Assembly (NCBI RefSeq): GCF_002085925.2 | Contig: NZ_CP053562.1 | Span: forward strand, 3,857,501 to 3,921,500 | Source: Thioclava electrotropha | GTDB taxonomy: Bacteria > Pseudomonadota > Alphaproteobacteria > Rhodobacterales > Rhodobacteraceae | DNA: 64,000 nucleotides | Reading direction: 5' to 3' | Shown: positions 43,384 through 51,638 of the stretch, piece by piece | How the letters are laid out: each line of letters begins with the position of its first letter | How positions within the stretch are numbered: position 1 is the stretch's first letter | Translations under genes and position numbers: made by a program | Notes under the pieces: model-generated | What the model was told of the DNA's origin: nothing | Seen by the model: only the letters and a program-made list of their open reading frames with translations | Database searches by the model: none

Positions 43384-43535
43384 CCGTTCAATCAAATTTG
43401 TCTTGCGACCTCGCGTCATCCACAACTTGACGCTTGACCCCCTTGGCAAGCTCTGCCCAAATCGGCCTGTCCGCGCGCTGAACCGAGCGCGCCAACAGGC
43501 TTATCCAACAGGGCCATAACGTTCGGGAGTAATCC
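43384..43535 (+). promoter_or_regulatory. Leader of the nucleoside-uptake operon with an extended stem-loop
   Basis: The 152-base gap contains TTGACG and CTTGAC at about 43425-43436, candidate -35 elements, and a composite hairpin at 43465-43500. The outer stem is GCCTGT (43465-43470) with ACAGGC (43495-43500). The inner stem is GCGCGCT (43473-43479) with AGCGCGC (43486-43492). A 6-base loop closes it and a 2+2 internal loop separates the stems. It ends 35 bases before the ATG. There is no U-tract, so it is not a classic terminator. It may be a 5'UTR control element or operator. I do not recognise a known riboswitch class. Confidence 0.5.
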
Positions 43536-44525
43536 ATGACCTATTTCACCAAGTTCCTTGGCGCCGCGACCGCGCTCGCGCTGAGCGCCGGGGCCGCGCT
43601 GGCCGATCCCGCGATCATTTACGATCTGGGCGGCAAATACGACAAGAGCTTCAACGAGGCCGCCTTCAACGGCGCCAAGCGTTGGGCCGAAGAGACCGGC
43701 GGCTCCTACAAGGAACTGGAAATGCAGTCGGAAGCTCAGCGTGAGCAGGCCCTGCGCAAACTCGCCGAGTCGGGCGCCAACCCGATCGTGATGACCGGCT
43801 TCGCCTTCGGCGACACGCTCAACACCGTCGCTCCCGACTACCCCGACACCAAATTCGCGATCGTCGACATGGTCGTCGACCAGCCCAACGTCGAGTCGAT
43901 CGTCTTCAAGGAAGAGCAAGGCTCCTACCTCGTCGGCATGATGGCCGCGATGGCGTCGAAAACCGGCACCGTCGGCTTCGTCGGCGGCATGGACATCCCG
44001 CTGATCCGCAAATTCGCCTGCGGTTACGTTCAGGGTGTGAAAGCCGTGAACCCCGACGCGAAAGTCATCCAGAACATGACCGGCACCACCCCGGCGGCGT
44101 GGAACGACCCGGTGAAGGGCGGCGAGATCGCCAAGGCCCAGATCAGCCAGGGCGCGGACGTGATCTACGCAGCCGCCGGCGGCACCGGCATCGGCGTTCT
44201 GCAGGCAGCCGCGGATGGCGACGTCCTGTCGATCGGCGTGGACAGCAACCAGAACTACCTGCACCCGGGCAAGGTCCTGACCTCGATGCTCAAGCGCGTC
44301 GACAACGCCGTCTATGACGCGTTCTCGGCGGGCCCCGATCTGAAGCCGGGCATCAAGGTGATGGGTCTGGCCCAGAACGGCGTCGGCGTCGCGATGGACG
44401 ACAACAACAAGTCGCTCGTCACGCCCGAGATGGAAAAAGCCGTTGAGCAGGCGAAAGCCGACATCGCGTCGGGCAAGATCGAAGTGCATGACTACATGTC
44501 GGACGACAGCTGCCCGGTCGAGTGA
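43536..44525 (+). CDS. BMP-family nucleoside ABC transporter, substrate-binding protein
   Basis: A 329-residue periplasmic protein. The N-terminus (MTYFTKFLGAATALALSAGAALA split as MTYFTKFLGA, ALALSAGAALA) is a signal peptide for signal peptidase I, with no lipobox Cys. Motifs of the BMP/PnrA family are IYDLGGKYDKSFNEAAFNGA, IVDMVVDQPNVESIVFKEEQGSYLVG and YAAAGGTGIGVLQAA. BMP proteins bind purine nucleosides. The fit with a purine nucleoside phosphorylase gene at the end of the operon supports that substrate. A GGGAG site precedes the ATG. Its stop overlaps the ATPase start by 1 base. Confidence 0.92.
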   Translation: MTYFTKFLGAATALALSAGAALADPAIIYDLGGKYDKSFNEAAFNGAKRWAEETGGSYKELEMQSEAQREQALRKLAESGANPIVMTGFAFGDTLNTVAPDYPDTKFAIVDMVVDQPNVESIVFKEEQGSYLVGMMAAMASKTGTVGFVGGMDIPLIRKFACGYVQGVKAVNPDAKVIQNMTGTTPAAWNDPVKGGEIAKAQISQGADVIYAAAGGTGIGVLQAAADGDVLSIGVDSNQNYLHPGKVLTSMLKRVDNAVYDAFSAGPDLKPGIKVMGLAQNGVGVAMDDNNKSLVTPEMEKAVEQAKADIASGKIEVHDYMSDDSCPVE

Positions 44526-46207
44526 TGAGCACAACAGAGTCGAACAACGCGGGGCGGCAGGCAACTGCCGCCCTTGCCACTGAAAACGCCAGCGATGCGG
44601 CCGAAGCGGCCCACGCTGCCGCCACGCCCACGGGCGCGCCCGCGATCGAGCTGAAAGGCATCTCGAAAGCCTTCGGCACGGTGCAGGCCAACAAGGACAT
44701 TTCGATCCGGGTCATGCCCGGTACGATCCACGGCATCATCGGCGAGAACGGCGCGGGGAAATCCACGCTGATGTCGATCCTGTACGGCTTCTACAAGGCG
44801 GATGCGGGCGAGATCTGGATCAAAGGCAAGCACACCCATATCCCCGACAGCCAGGCCGCGATCAGCGCCGGCATCGGCATGGTCTTCCAGCACTTCAAGC
44901 TGGTGCAGAATTTCACCGTGCTCGAGAACATCATCCTTGGTGCCGAGGATGGCGCGCTGCTGCGCCCCTCGCTCTCCAAGGCCCGCAAGGAACTCAAGCG
45001 CCTCGCCGAGGAATACGAGCTCAACGTCGATCCCGACGAGAAGATCGAAGAGCTATCCGTCGGCCACCAGCAGCGCGTGGAAATCCTCAAGGCGCTCTAT
45101 CGTCAGGCGGATATCCTGATCCTCGACGAGCCGACGGGGGTGCTGACGCCCGCCGAGGCCGACCACCTGTTCCGCATCCTCGATTTCCTCCGCAAGGAAG
45201 GGAAGACGATCATCCTGATCACCCACAAGCTGCGTGAGATCATGGAGATCACCGACACGGTCAGCGTGATGCGCCGCGGCGAGATGACGGCGACGGTGAA
45301 GACCGCCGAGACCTCGCCCGAGCAACTGGCCGAGCTGATGGTCGGCCGCAAGGTTCTGCTCAACGTCGACAAGACCGCCGCACAGCCCGGCAAAACCGTG
45401 CTGGAGGTCGAGAACCTCCGCGTGAAAGACGAAGACGGGATCGAGCGCCTCAAGGGCATCAATCTTGAAATCCGCGCGGGCGAGATTCTCGGCATCGCGG
45501 GCGTGGCGGGCAACGGCCAGTCCGAACTGCTGGAAATCCTCGGCGGTTTCGCCAAGGGCACCGGCAACATTCGCATCAACGGCGAAGAGATCGACCTCAC
45601 CGGCAAGCATAGCGACGGTCAGTCGCGCCGCCGCCGGGGCATCTCGCACGTCCCCGAAGACCGCCACAGCCTCGGCCTGATCCTCGATTTCGCTGCGTGG
45701 GAGAACATGGTCTTCGGCTATCACTCCGATCCGGCCTATCAGAAGAACCGCTTCGTGATGGACAATGCGGGGATCGTGGCCCACACGGCCGAGGCGATGG
45801 AACGCTTCGACGTGCGCCCGCCGATCCCGACCCTGCCCGCGAAAAGCTTCTCGGGCGGCAACCAGCAAAAGATCGTGCTGGCCCGCGAGATCGAACGAAG
45901 CCCGGCGCTGCTGCTGGTCGGCCAACCCACCCGCGGCGTCGATATCGGCGCGATCGAATTCATCCACAAACGCATCATCGAACTGCGCGACCAAGGCGCT
46001 GCGATCCTGCTGGTATCGGTCGAGCTTGACGAGATCCGGGCGCTCTCGGACCGGGTCGCAGTCATGTTCGACGGGCAGGTCATGGGCATCGGCCCCGTCG
46101 AGACCGCCACGCAGACCGGCATGGGCTGCCTGATGGCGGGCATGGGCGGCGAGGACGTGCGCGGCATGGACGGCTGGACGATCGCCGCGCCCGAGGAGAG
46201 CCAATAA
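44525..46207 (+). CDS. Nucleoside ABC transporter, double ATP-binding protein
   Basis: A 560-residue protein with two ABC domains. The first 40 residues are an alanine-rich tail. Domain 1 has Walker A GENGAGKST, signature LSVGHQQRVEIL and Walker B LILDEPTGVL. Domain 2 has a degenerate P-loop GVAGNGQSELL, signature FSGGNQQKIVLA and Walker B LLVGQPTRGVD, in which Gln replaces the catalytic Glu. This asymmetry is usual for CUT2/nucleoside importers. Start and stop overlap the neighbours by 1 base each. It energises import by the two permeases that follow. Confidence 0.93.
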   Translation: MSTTESNNAGRQATAALATENASDAAEAAHAAATPTGAPAIELKGISKAFGTVQANKDISIRVMPGTIHGIIGENGAGKSTLMSILYGFYKADAGEIWIKGKHTHIPDSQAAISAGIGMVFQHFKLVQNFTVLENIILGAEDGALLRPSLSKARKELKRLAEEYELNVDPDEKIEELSVGHQQRVEILKALYRQADILILDEPTGVLTPAEADHLFRILDFLRKEGKTIILITHKLREIMEITDTVSVMRRGEMTATVKTAETSPEQLAELMVGRKVLLNVDKTAAQPGKTVLEVENLRVKDEDGIERLKGINLEIRAGEILGIAGVAGNGQSELLEILGGFAKGTGNIRINGEEIDLTGKHSDGQSRRRRGISHVPEDRHSLGLILDFAAWENMVFGYHSDPAYQKNRFVMDNAGIVAHTAEAMERFDVRPPIPTLPAKSFSGGNQQKIVLAREIERSPALLLVGQPTRGVDIGAIEFIHKRIIELRDQGAAILLVSVELDEIRALSDRVAVMFDGQVMGIGPVETATQTGMGCLMAGMGGEDVRGMDGWTIAAPEESQ

Positions 46208-47304
46208 TGGAAAAGACACCGAAATGGGTCGACGTGGCCCTGATCCCGCTCCTCAACCTGCTGATCGCCTTCGTGATCTCGGGGATCGTGGTGCTGCTGA
46301 TCGGCGAAGATCCGATCAAGGCGATCAAGGTCATGGTCTCGGGCGCGCTCGGCTCGCCCTATGGCTGGGGCTACACGCTGTACTACGCGACCAACTTCAT
46401 CTTCACCGGCCTCGCGGTCGCCGTTGCCTATCACGCCAGCCAGTTCAATATCGGCGGCGAGGGTCAGGCGACGCTCGGCGGGCTTGGCGTGGCGCTGGTG
46501 CTGCTGGCCTTCCCGTGGCCGCATTGGACCATCGCGCTGATTGCGGCGATGGCGGGCGGCGCGATCTTCGGCGCGGCATGGGCGGCGATCCCGGCCTATC
46601 TGCAGGCCAAGCGCGGCAGCCATATCGTGATCACCACGATCATGTTCAACTTCATCGGCGCGGCGGTGCTGAACTACATGCTGGTCAACGTGCTGCGTCC
46701 GCGCGGCTCGATGGACCCGGCCACCGCGCGCTTCGGGCCTGCGACCCATCTGCCGACCTTCCATGACTTCCCGCTCGTCGGTCAGTTCTTCTCGAAATCG
46801 GTCCCGGCGAACGTGTCGTTCTTTGTGGCGATCCTCGCCTGCTACCTCGTCTGGGTGCTGATCTGGCGCACCAAACTGGGCTTCGAGATCCGCGCCTTCG
46901 GGCGGTCGGAGTCGGCGGCGCGCTATGCCGGCATCTCGCCAGTGAAGATCGTGATGGCGGCGATGCTGATCTCGGGCGGCCTCGCCGGCCTGATGGCGAT
47001 CAACAACGTGATGGGCGAGGCACATCGCCTCGTGCTCAACTCGGTCGAGGGCGCGGGCTTCATCGGGATCGCAGTGGCCCTGATGGGCCGCAACCACCCG
47101 TTCGGCGTGTTCCTCGCGGCACTTCTCTTCGGCTTCCTCTACCAGGGCGGCGGCGAGCTGGCGCTGGAAACCACGATCCCGCGCGAGCTGATCACCGTGA
47201 TCCAGGCGCTCGTGATCCTGTTCACCGGGGCCTTCGACAACATGCTGCGCGCACCGATCGAGAGCTTCTTCGTCGCGCGCGCCAACGCCCGGAAGGAGGC
47301 CTGA
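46207..47304 (+). CDS. Nucleoside ABC transporter permease 1
   Basis: A 365-residue integral membrane protein of the BPD_transp_2 family, with about nine hydrophobic segments. The family pattern shows as QFNIGGEGQATLGGLGVAL, GSHIVITTIMFNFIGAAVLNYM and AFGRSESAARYAGISPVKIV. The start overlaps the ATPase stop (TAATG), and the second permease starts 1 base after its stop. With permease 2 it forms the inner-membrane channel for purine nucleosides (inferred from the BMP partner). Confidence 0.92.
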   Translation: MEKTPKWVDVALIPLLNLLIAFVISGIVVLLIGEDPIKAIKVMVSGALGSPYGWGYTLYYATNFIFTGLAVAVAYHASQFNIGGEGQATLGGLGVALVLLAFPWPHWTIALIAAMAGGAIFGAAWAAIPAYLQAKRGSHIVITTIMFNFIGAAVLNYMLVNVLRPRGSMDPATARFGPATHLPTFHDFPLVGQFFSKSVPANVSFFVAILACYLVWVLIWRTKLGFEIRAFGRSESAARYAGISPVKIVMAAMLISGGLAGLMAINNVMGEAHRLVLNSVEGAGFIGIAVALMGRNHPFGVFLAALLFGFLYQGGGELALETTIPRELITVIQALVILFTGAFDNMLRAPIESFFVARANARKEA

Positions 47305-47305
47305 G

Positions 47306-48271
47306 ATGGATTTCGGAACGATCATCGAAATTCTCGATAGCGCCGTTCGCCTCGGCACGCCGCTGCTGCTCGCCTGCCTCGCGGGTCTGTTCTCGGAACG
47401 CGCGGGCATCTTCGACATCGGCCTCGAGGGCAAGATGCTGATGGCCGCCTTCTTCTCCGGCGCGGTCGCGGCGGTGACGGGCAATGCGTGGCTCGGCCTT
47501 CTTGCGGGTGTCGGGGGCTCGATGAGCCTCGCCTTCGTGCATGGCCTCGCCTCGATCACCTTCCGCGGCAATCAGCTGATTTCCGGCGTCGCGGTAAACT
47601 TCCTTGCCTCGGGCTTTACCGTTCTGATCGCGCAAAGCTGGTTCCATCAGGGCGGCCGCACGCCGCAACTCTCGGGCAACGGGCGCTTCGATCCGATCAC
47701 CCTGCCCGGCGCCGAGGCGGTGAAGGATGTGCCCTTCCTCGGTCCGATCTACTCGAACCTGATCTCGGGCCACTCGATCCTCGTCTATGTCGCCTTCGCG
47801 ATGGTGCCGATCACCTGGTGGGTGCTGTTCCGCACCCGCTTCGGCCTGCGCCTGCGCGCGGTGGGCGAGAACCCGGAATCGGTCGACACAGCGGGTATCT
47901 CGGTCATTCGGATGCGCTACACCGCCGTCGCCATCACCGGCGTGCTAGCGGGTCTGGGCGGCGTCTATCTGGCAACCGGCCTCGCGGCTGGCTTCGTGAA
48001 GGAAATGACCGCCGGGCGCGGCTATATCGCTCTCGCGGCTCTGATTTTCGCGAAATGGCGGCCTGTTCCGGCACTTGGGGCGACGATGCTGTTCGGCCTG
48101 TTGGAGGCGATCTCGAACCGCTATCCGAATATCGATCTGGGCGTCATCACCCTGCCGATCCAGTTCATGCAGGCGGTGCCCTACATCCTCACCGTGATCA
48201 TTCTCGCGGGCTTCATCGGCAAGGCGATCCCGCCGCGTGCAGGGGGGCAGCCCTATGTCAAAGAGCGCTGA
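47306..48271 (+). CDS. Nucleoside ABC transporter permease 2
   Basis: A 321-residue BPD_transp_2 permease with about eight hydrophobic segments. It has ERAGIFDIGLEGKMLMAAF, RGNQLISGVAVNFLASG and RAVGENPESVDTAGISVIRMRY, the EAA-like region. It is shorter than permease 1, as usual in these paired systems. The punA start codon lies 17 bases inside its 3' end, so translation of the phosphorylase is coupled to it. Confidence 0.92.
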   Translation: MDFGTIIEILDSAVRLGTPLLLACLAGLFSERAGIFDIGLEGKMLMAAFFSGAVAAVTGNAWLGLLAGVGGSMSLAFVHGLASITFRGNQLISGVAVNFLASGFTVLIAQSWFHQGGRTPQLSGNGRFDPITLPGAEAVKDVPFLGPIYSNLISGHSILVYVAFAMVPITWWVLFRTRFGLRLRAVGENPESVDTAGISVIRMRYTAVAITGVLAGLGGVYLATGLAAGFVKEMTAGRGYIALAALIFAKWRPVPALGATMLFGLLEAISNRYPNIDLGVITLPIQFMQAVPYILTVIILAGFIGKAIPPRAGGQPYVKER

Positions 48272-49055
48272 ACTTGCTGCCCTCATCCGGGACCGCGCAG
48301 GCGACGAGGCCCCGCGCCTCGGCCTGATCCTCGGCTCCGGCCTCGGCCATCTGGCCGAGGAGATCGAGGGCGTGGCGATCCCCTATTCGGAGCTTCCGGG
48401 CTTTCCCCATGCGGGCGTCTCGGGCCACAATCCGAAGCTGGTGATCGGCACGCTCGAAGGCGTTCGCGTCGCCGTCTTCGGCGGTCGGGTTCACTATTAT
48501 GAACACGGCAACCCCGCCGAGATGCGCCTGCCGCTGGAAATCCTCAAGGAGCTCGGCTGCGAGAGCCTGCTGCTGACCAATGCGGCTGGCAGCCTGCGCG
48601 AGGACATCCAGCCCGGCGGGCTGATGATGCTGAACGATCACATCAATTTCTCGGGCAACAATCCCCTGATCGGCGAGCCCTCGGATGCGCGTTTCGTGCC
48701 GCTGACCGAGGCGCATGACCCGGACATCCGCGCCGGGCTCAAAGCCGCGGCGAAGGCCGAAGGGGTCGAACTGCCCGAAGGCGTCTATTGCTGGTTCTCC
48801 GGCCCGACCTTCGAGACCCCCGCCGAAATCCGCGCCGCGAAAGTCTTCGGCGCCGATGCGGTGGGCATGTCGACCGTGCCGGAAGTGATCCTCGCCCGGT
48901 TCCTCGGGCTGCGCGTGGCCGCCGTTTCCGTCATCACCAATATGGGGGCGGGCATGGCGCAGGAAAATATCAGCCACGAGCAGACCAAAGCGATCGCGCC
49001 GATGGGTGCGGCCAAGCTCGAACAGGTTTTGCGACGATATCTGCAACAGTTGTAA
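48255..49055 (+). CDS. punA: Purine nucleoside phosphorylase
   Basis: A 266-residue trimeric-type purine nucleoside phosphorylase. The ATG at 48255 is chosen because the GGGGGG site sits 8 bases before it; it overlaps permease 2 by 17 bases. Motifs are LGLILGSGLGHLAEEI, GRVHYYEHGNP, LTNAAGSLRED and the base-binding region WFSGPTFETPAEIRA and GADAVGMSTVPEV. It cleaves (deoxy)inosine or guanosine with phosphate to give base plus (deoxy)ribose-1-P. Its place behind a nucleoside importer means imported nucleosides go straight into salvage. Confidence 0.92.
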   Translation: MSKSAELAALIRDRAGDEAPRLGLILGSGLGHLAEEIEGVAIPYSELPGFPHAGVSGHNPKLVIGTLEGVRVAVFGGRVHYYEHGNPAEMRLPLEILKELGCESLLLTNAAGSLREDIQPGGLMMLNDHINFSGNNPLIGEPSDARFVPLTEAHDPDIRAGLKAAAKAEGVELPEGVYCWFSGPTFETPAEIRAAKVFGADAVGMSTVPEVILARFLGLRVAAVSVITNMGAGMAQENISHEQTKAIAPMGAAKLEQVLRRYLQQL

Positions 49056-49133
49056 CCCTGCGGCACGGCGGGGTTTGACTTCGCCTGCCCTTCGGGGACA
49101 CTAACGATGCAACCTCCTCAGCGGGTGCAGTCC

Positions 49134-50051
49134 ATGCAGATCTACCTGCCCATCGCCGAAGTCTCGGTCAATATCTTCACCCTGCTGGGGCTCGGCGGCA
49201 TCGTGGGGCTGCTCTCGGGCCTGTTCGGCGTGGGCGGCGGCTTCCTGATCACCCCGCTTCTGTTCTTCATCGGCATCCCGCCTTCCGTCGCCGTGGCCAC
49301 CGGCGCGAACCAGGTCGTCGCCTCGTCCGTGTCGGGCGTTCTGGCGCAGCTCAAGCGCAAGGCGGTCGACATTCCGATGGGTCTCGTGCTGCTGGTGGGC
49401 GGCCTGCTCGGCTCGGCAAGCGGCATCTACGTCTTCAATCTGCTGACCGAGCTGGGCCAGATCGACCTCGCGGTGCAGCTTTGCTACGTTGTCTTCCTCG
49501 GCCTGATCGGCCTTCTGATGCTGCAAGAGGGCATCCGCACCATCCAAAAGCAGCGCAAGGGCGGTGGCGTGCGCAAGAAGCGCGTGCAGCACACCTGGGT
49601 CCACAAGCTGCCCTTCAAGTTCAAGTTCCGCGCCTCGGGCCTCTATATCTCAGTGATCCCGCCGCTGCTGGTCGGGGTCGCGGTCGGTATCCTCGCGGCG
49701 ATCATGGGCGTCGGCGGCGGCTTCATCATGGTCCCGGCGATGATCTATCTGCTGAACATGCCGACCAAGGTCGTGATCGGCACCTCGCTGTTCCAGATCC
49801 TGTTCGTGTCGGCCTTCACCACGCTGATGCACGCGATCACCAACCAGACGGTGGACGTGATGCTGGCGCTCCTGCTGATCGTCGGCGGCGTGATCGGCGC
49901 GCAGATCGGCTCGCGTCTCGGCGCGCGCCTCAAGGCAGAACAGCTGCGCATCCTGCTGGCGCTTCTCGTGATAATCGTCGCGGGCAAGCTCGGCCTCGAT
50001 CTCGTGCTGCATCCAAGCAACCTCTACTCCATCGCGACGGGGGGCGAATGA
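49134..50051 (+). CDS. TauE/SafE-family sulfite exporter-like protein
   Basis: A 305-residue membrane protein with about eight helices in two repeats. Each repeat has the TauE glycine motif: GLLSGLFGVGGGFLITPLLF and GILAAIMGVGGGFIMVPAMIY. The start at 49134 (MQIYLPIAEV) is preferred on similarity to typical relatives; an ATG at 49107 in the same frame is possible. The TauE family exports sulfite, sulfoacetate or similar organosulfonates. A TIGR02186 gene overlaps its end by 4 bases. Substrate is not evident here, and no sulfur gene lies nearby. Confidence 0.85.
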   Translation: MQIYLPIAEVSVNIFTLLGLGGIVGLLSGLFGVGGGFLITPLLFFIGIPPSVAVATGANQVVASSVSGVLAQLKRKAVDIPMGLVLLVGGLLGSASGIYVFNLLTELGQIDLAVQLCYVVFLGLIGLLMLQEGIRTIQKQRKGGGVRKKRVQHTWVHKLPFKFKFRASGLYISVIPPLLVGVAVGILAAIMGVGGGFIMVPAMIYLLNMPTKVVIGTSLFQILFVSAFTTLMHAITNQTVDVMLALLLIVGGVIGAQIGSRLGARLKAEQLRILLALLVIIVAGKLGLDLVLHPSNLYSIATGGE

Positions 50052-50875
50052 TGATCCGCACCGCCCTCCTCGCTCTCGGCCTCTGCGCCGTCGCCCTGCC
50101 CGCTCTGGCACAGGATCAACAGGTTCTGCCTGCGCGTCCGGGCATGCCGATCACCAATCGCCCCGAACCCGACGAGCAGATCGTGGCGGGCCTCAGCCGC
50201 GACAATATCGGGATCACGACCTCTTTCGACGGGTCGCAAATCCTGATCTATGGCGCGATCAAGCGCGAGACGCCGGAGCCCGAAGGGCAGAAACTCGCGG
50301 TGATCGTGACGCTCGAAGGGCCGCTCGGCCCGGTCACCATCCGCAAGAAATCGCGTGAATTCGGGATCTGGGTGAACACGGCTTCGGTCGGCGTCGCCGC
50401 TGCCCCCAGCTATTACGCCGTCGCCACTTCCGGCCCGCTCGGCGATATCCTCAATCGGCGCACCGACATCCAGCAGCGGATCTCGATTCCGCTCGCGATG
50501 CGCGCCTTCTCCGGTCCGATCACCGTCGACGATTCGATCCCCTTCACCGAGGCGCTCGTCGATATCCGAAAGGAACAGGGGCTCTACAAACTCGAGACCG
50601 GCGGCGTGCATATCGTGGACAACACGCTGTTCCGCGCCGATTTCGCGCTGCCTGCGAACCTCACCGAGGGCGATTACAAGACGCGTATCTTCCTGCTGCG
50701 CGACGGCAAGCTGGTGGACAAATACCAATCCGCGATCGAGGTGCGCAAAGTCGGGCTGGAGCGCTGGCTCTACACGCTCGCGCACGAGAATGCGGCGCTT
50801 TACGGGCTGCTGTCGCTGGCGCTTGCGGTCTTCGCAGGCTGGGCCGCCGCCGCGATCTTCCGTTTCGTGCGTTAA
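50048..50875 (+). CDS. TIGR02186 family protein
   Basis: A 275-residue protein. The ATG at 50048 overlaps the TauE stop as ATGA; the next in-frame ATG is 3 bases on. An N-terminal signal peptide (about 1-22, ALA cleavage) leads to an extracytoplasmic beta-rich domain and then a C-terminal membrane helix (about 250-270, LALAVFAGWAAAAIFRFV). So it is an anchored periplasmic protein. TIGR02186 proteins are found next to TauE/SafE exporters in alphaproteobacteria. A role as partner or cofactor binding protein is inferred; its function is unknown. It overlaps the SDR gene by 4 bases, convergent. Confidence 0.82.
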   Translation: MMIRTALLALGLCAVALPALAQDQQVLPARPGMPITNRPEPDEQIVAGLSRDNIGITTSFDGSQILIYGAIKRETPEPEGQKLAVIVTLEGPLGPVTIRKKSREFGIWVNTASVGVAAAPSYYAVATSGPLGDILNRRTDIQQRISIPLAMRAFSGPITVDDSIPFTEALVDIRKEQGLYKLETGGVHIVDNTLFRADFALPANLTEGDYKTRIFLLRDGKLVDKYQSAIEVRKVGLERWLYTLAHENAALYGLLSLALAVFAGWAAAAIFRFVR

Positions 50876-51588
50876 CCGCGCCCGACGAAGGGCATCGCGC
50901 TCGCCATCACCGTCATGTTGAGCACATTCGCCTCGAGCGGCAACGAGGCCATATGCAGCACCGAGCGCGCGACATTGGCCACGTCCATCGTGGGCTCCGC
51001 CGTCTTGGTCGCCGCCGAATCCATGTTGGCCAGAAGCCCCGTGCGCGCATTGCCGACGTCGATCTGCCCGCAGGCGATGTCGAAATCGCGCCCATCCAGC
51101 GCGATCTGCTTGGTCATGCCGTTGATCGCGTGCTTGGTGGTCGTATAGGCGAGCGATTTCGCGCGCGGCACCTGCCCCGAGATCGAGCCGTTATTGATGA
51201 TCCGCCCGCCGCGCGGCGCCTGCTTGCGCATCTGCGCGAAAGCGGCCCGGGCGCAGAGAAACTTCCCCGTCAGGTTCACCGCGATACAGGCGTCCCAATC
51301 CTCCAGCGTAACCTCGTCGGGCAAGGCCGCAGGCGGGAACATCCCGGCATTGTTGAACAGCACGTCGATCCGGCCGAACCTGGCGACCACCTCGGCGAAG
51401 GCGCGCTCCACCGCTGCTGCATCGCTCACGTCGCAGGCCACGGCCAGCCCGTCGCCTTGCGCGGCGACCTCCGCCAGCTTGTCCTCCGAGCGCGCCAGAC
51501 AGGCGACCTGCCAGCCTTCGGCCAGCGCGGCCTCTGCCACCGCGCGCCCGATCCCGGCGCTCGCCCCGGTCACCACCATCACGCCCAT
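50872..51588 (-). CDS. Short-chain dehydrogenase/reductase (SDR)
   Basis: A 238-residue classical SDR. The cofactor site is VTGASAGIGRAVAE (about 6-19) and CDVSD fits the adenine Asp, with NNAG at about 82-85. The catalytic Ser is in NNGSISGQV, and YTTTKHAI gives the Tyr-xxx-Lys. An AGCGAGG-type site precedes the ATG. The substrate is not evident. It lies just upstream (in sequence) of the helicase gene, separated by copy C of the dispersed repeat. Confidence 0.88.
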   Translation of the reverse strand: MGVMVVTGASAGIGRAVAEAALAEGWQVACLARSEDKLAEVAAQGDGLAVACDVSDAAAVERAFAEVVARFGRIDVLFNNAGMFPPAALPDEVTLEDWDACIAVNLTGKFLCARAAFAQMRKQAPRGGRIINNGSISGQVPRAKSLAYTTTKHAINGMTKQIALDGRDFDIACGQIDVGNARTGLLANMDSAATKTAEPTMDVANVARSVLHMASLPLEANVLNMTVMASAMPFVGRG

Positions 51589-51612
51589 CTCGCCCCTCCT
51601 TCGCCTTGGCTC

Positions 51613-51634
51613 AAATATCCCCGCCGGAGGCTCC
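51613..51634 (+). repeat. Dispersed repeat (AAATATCCC type), copy C, inverted partner of copy D
   Basis: A 22-base element beginning AAATATCCCCGCCGGAGG and ending CTCC lies 5 bases from the 3' end of the helicase gene. Copy D at 53256-53277 is its exact reverse complement. Both are preceded or followed by the TTGG segment of the other copies at 24271 and 31377. Confidence 0.75.
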
Positions 51635-51638
51635 TGCC

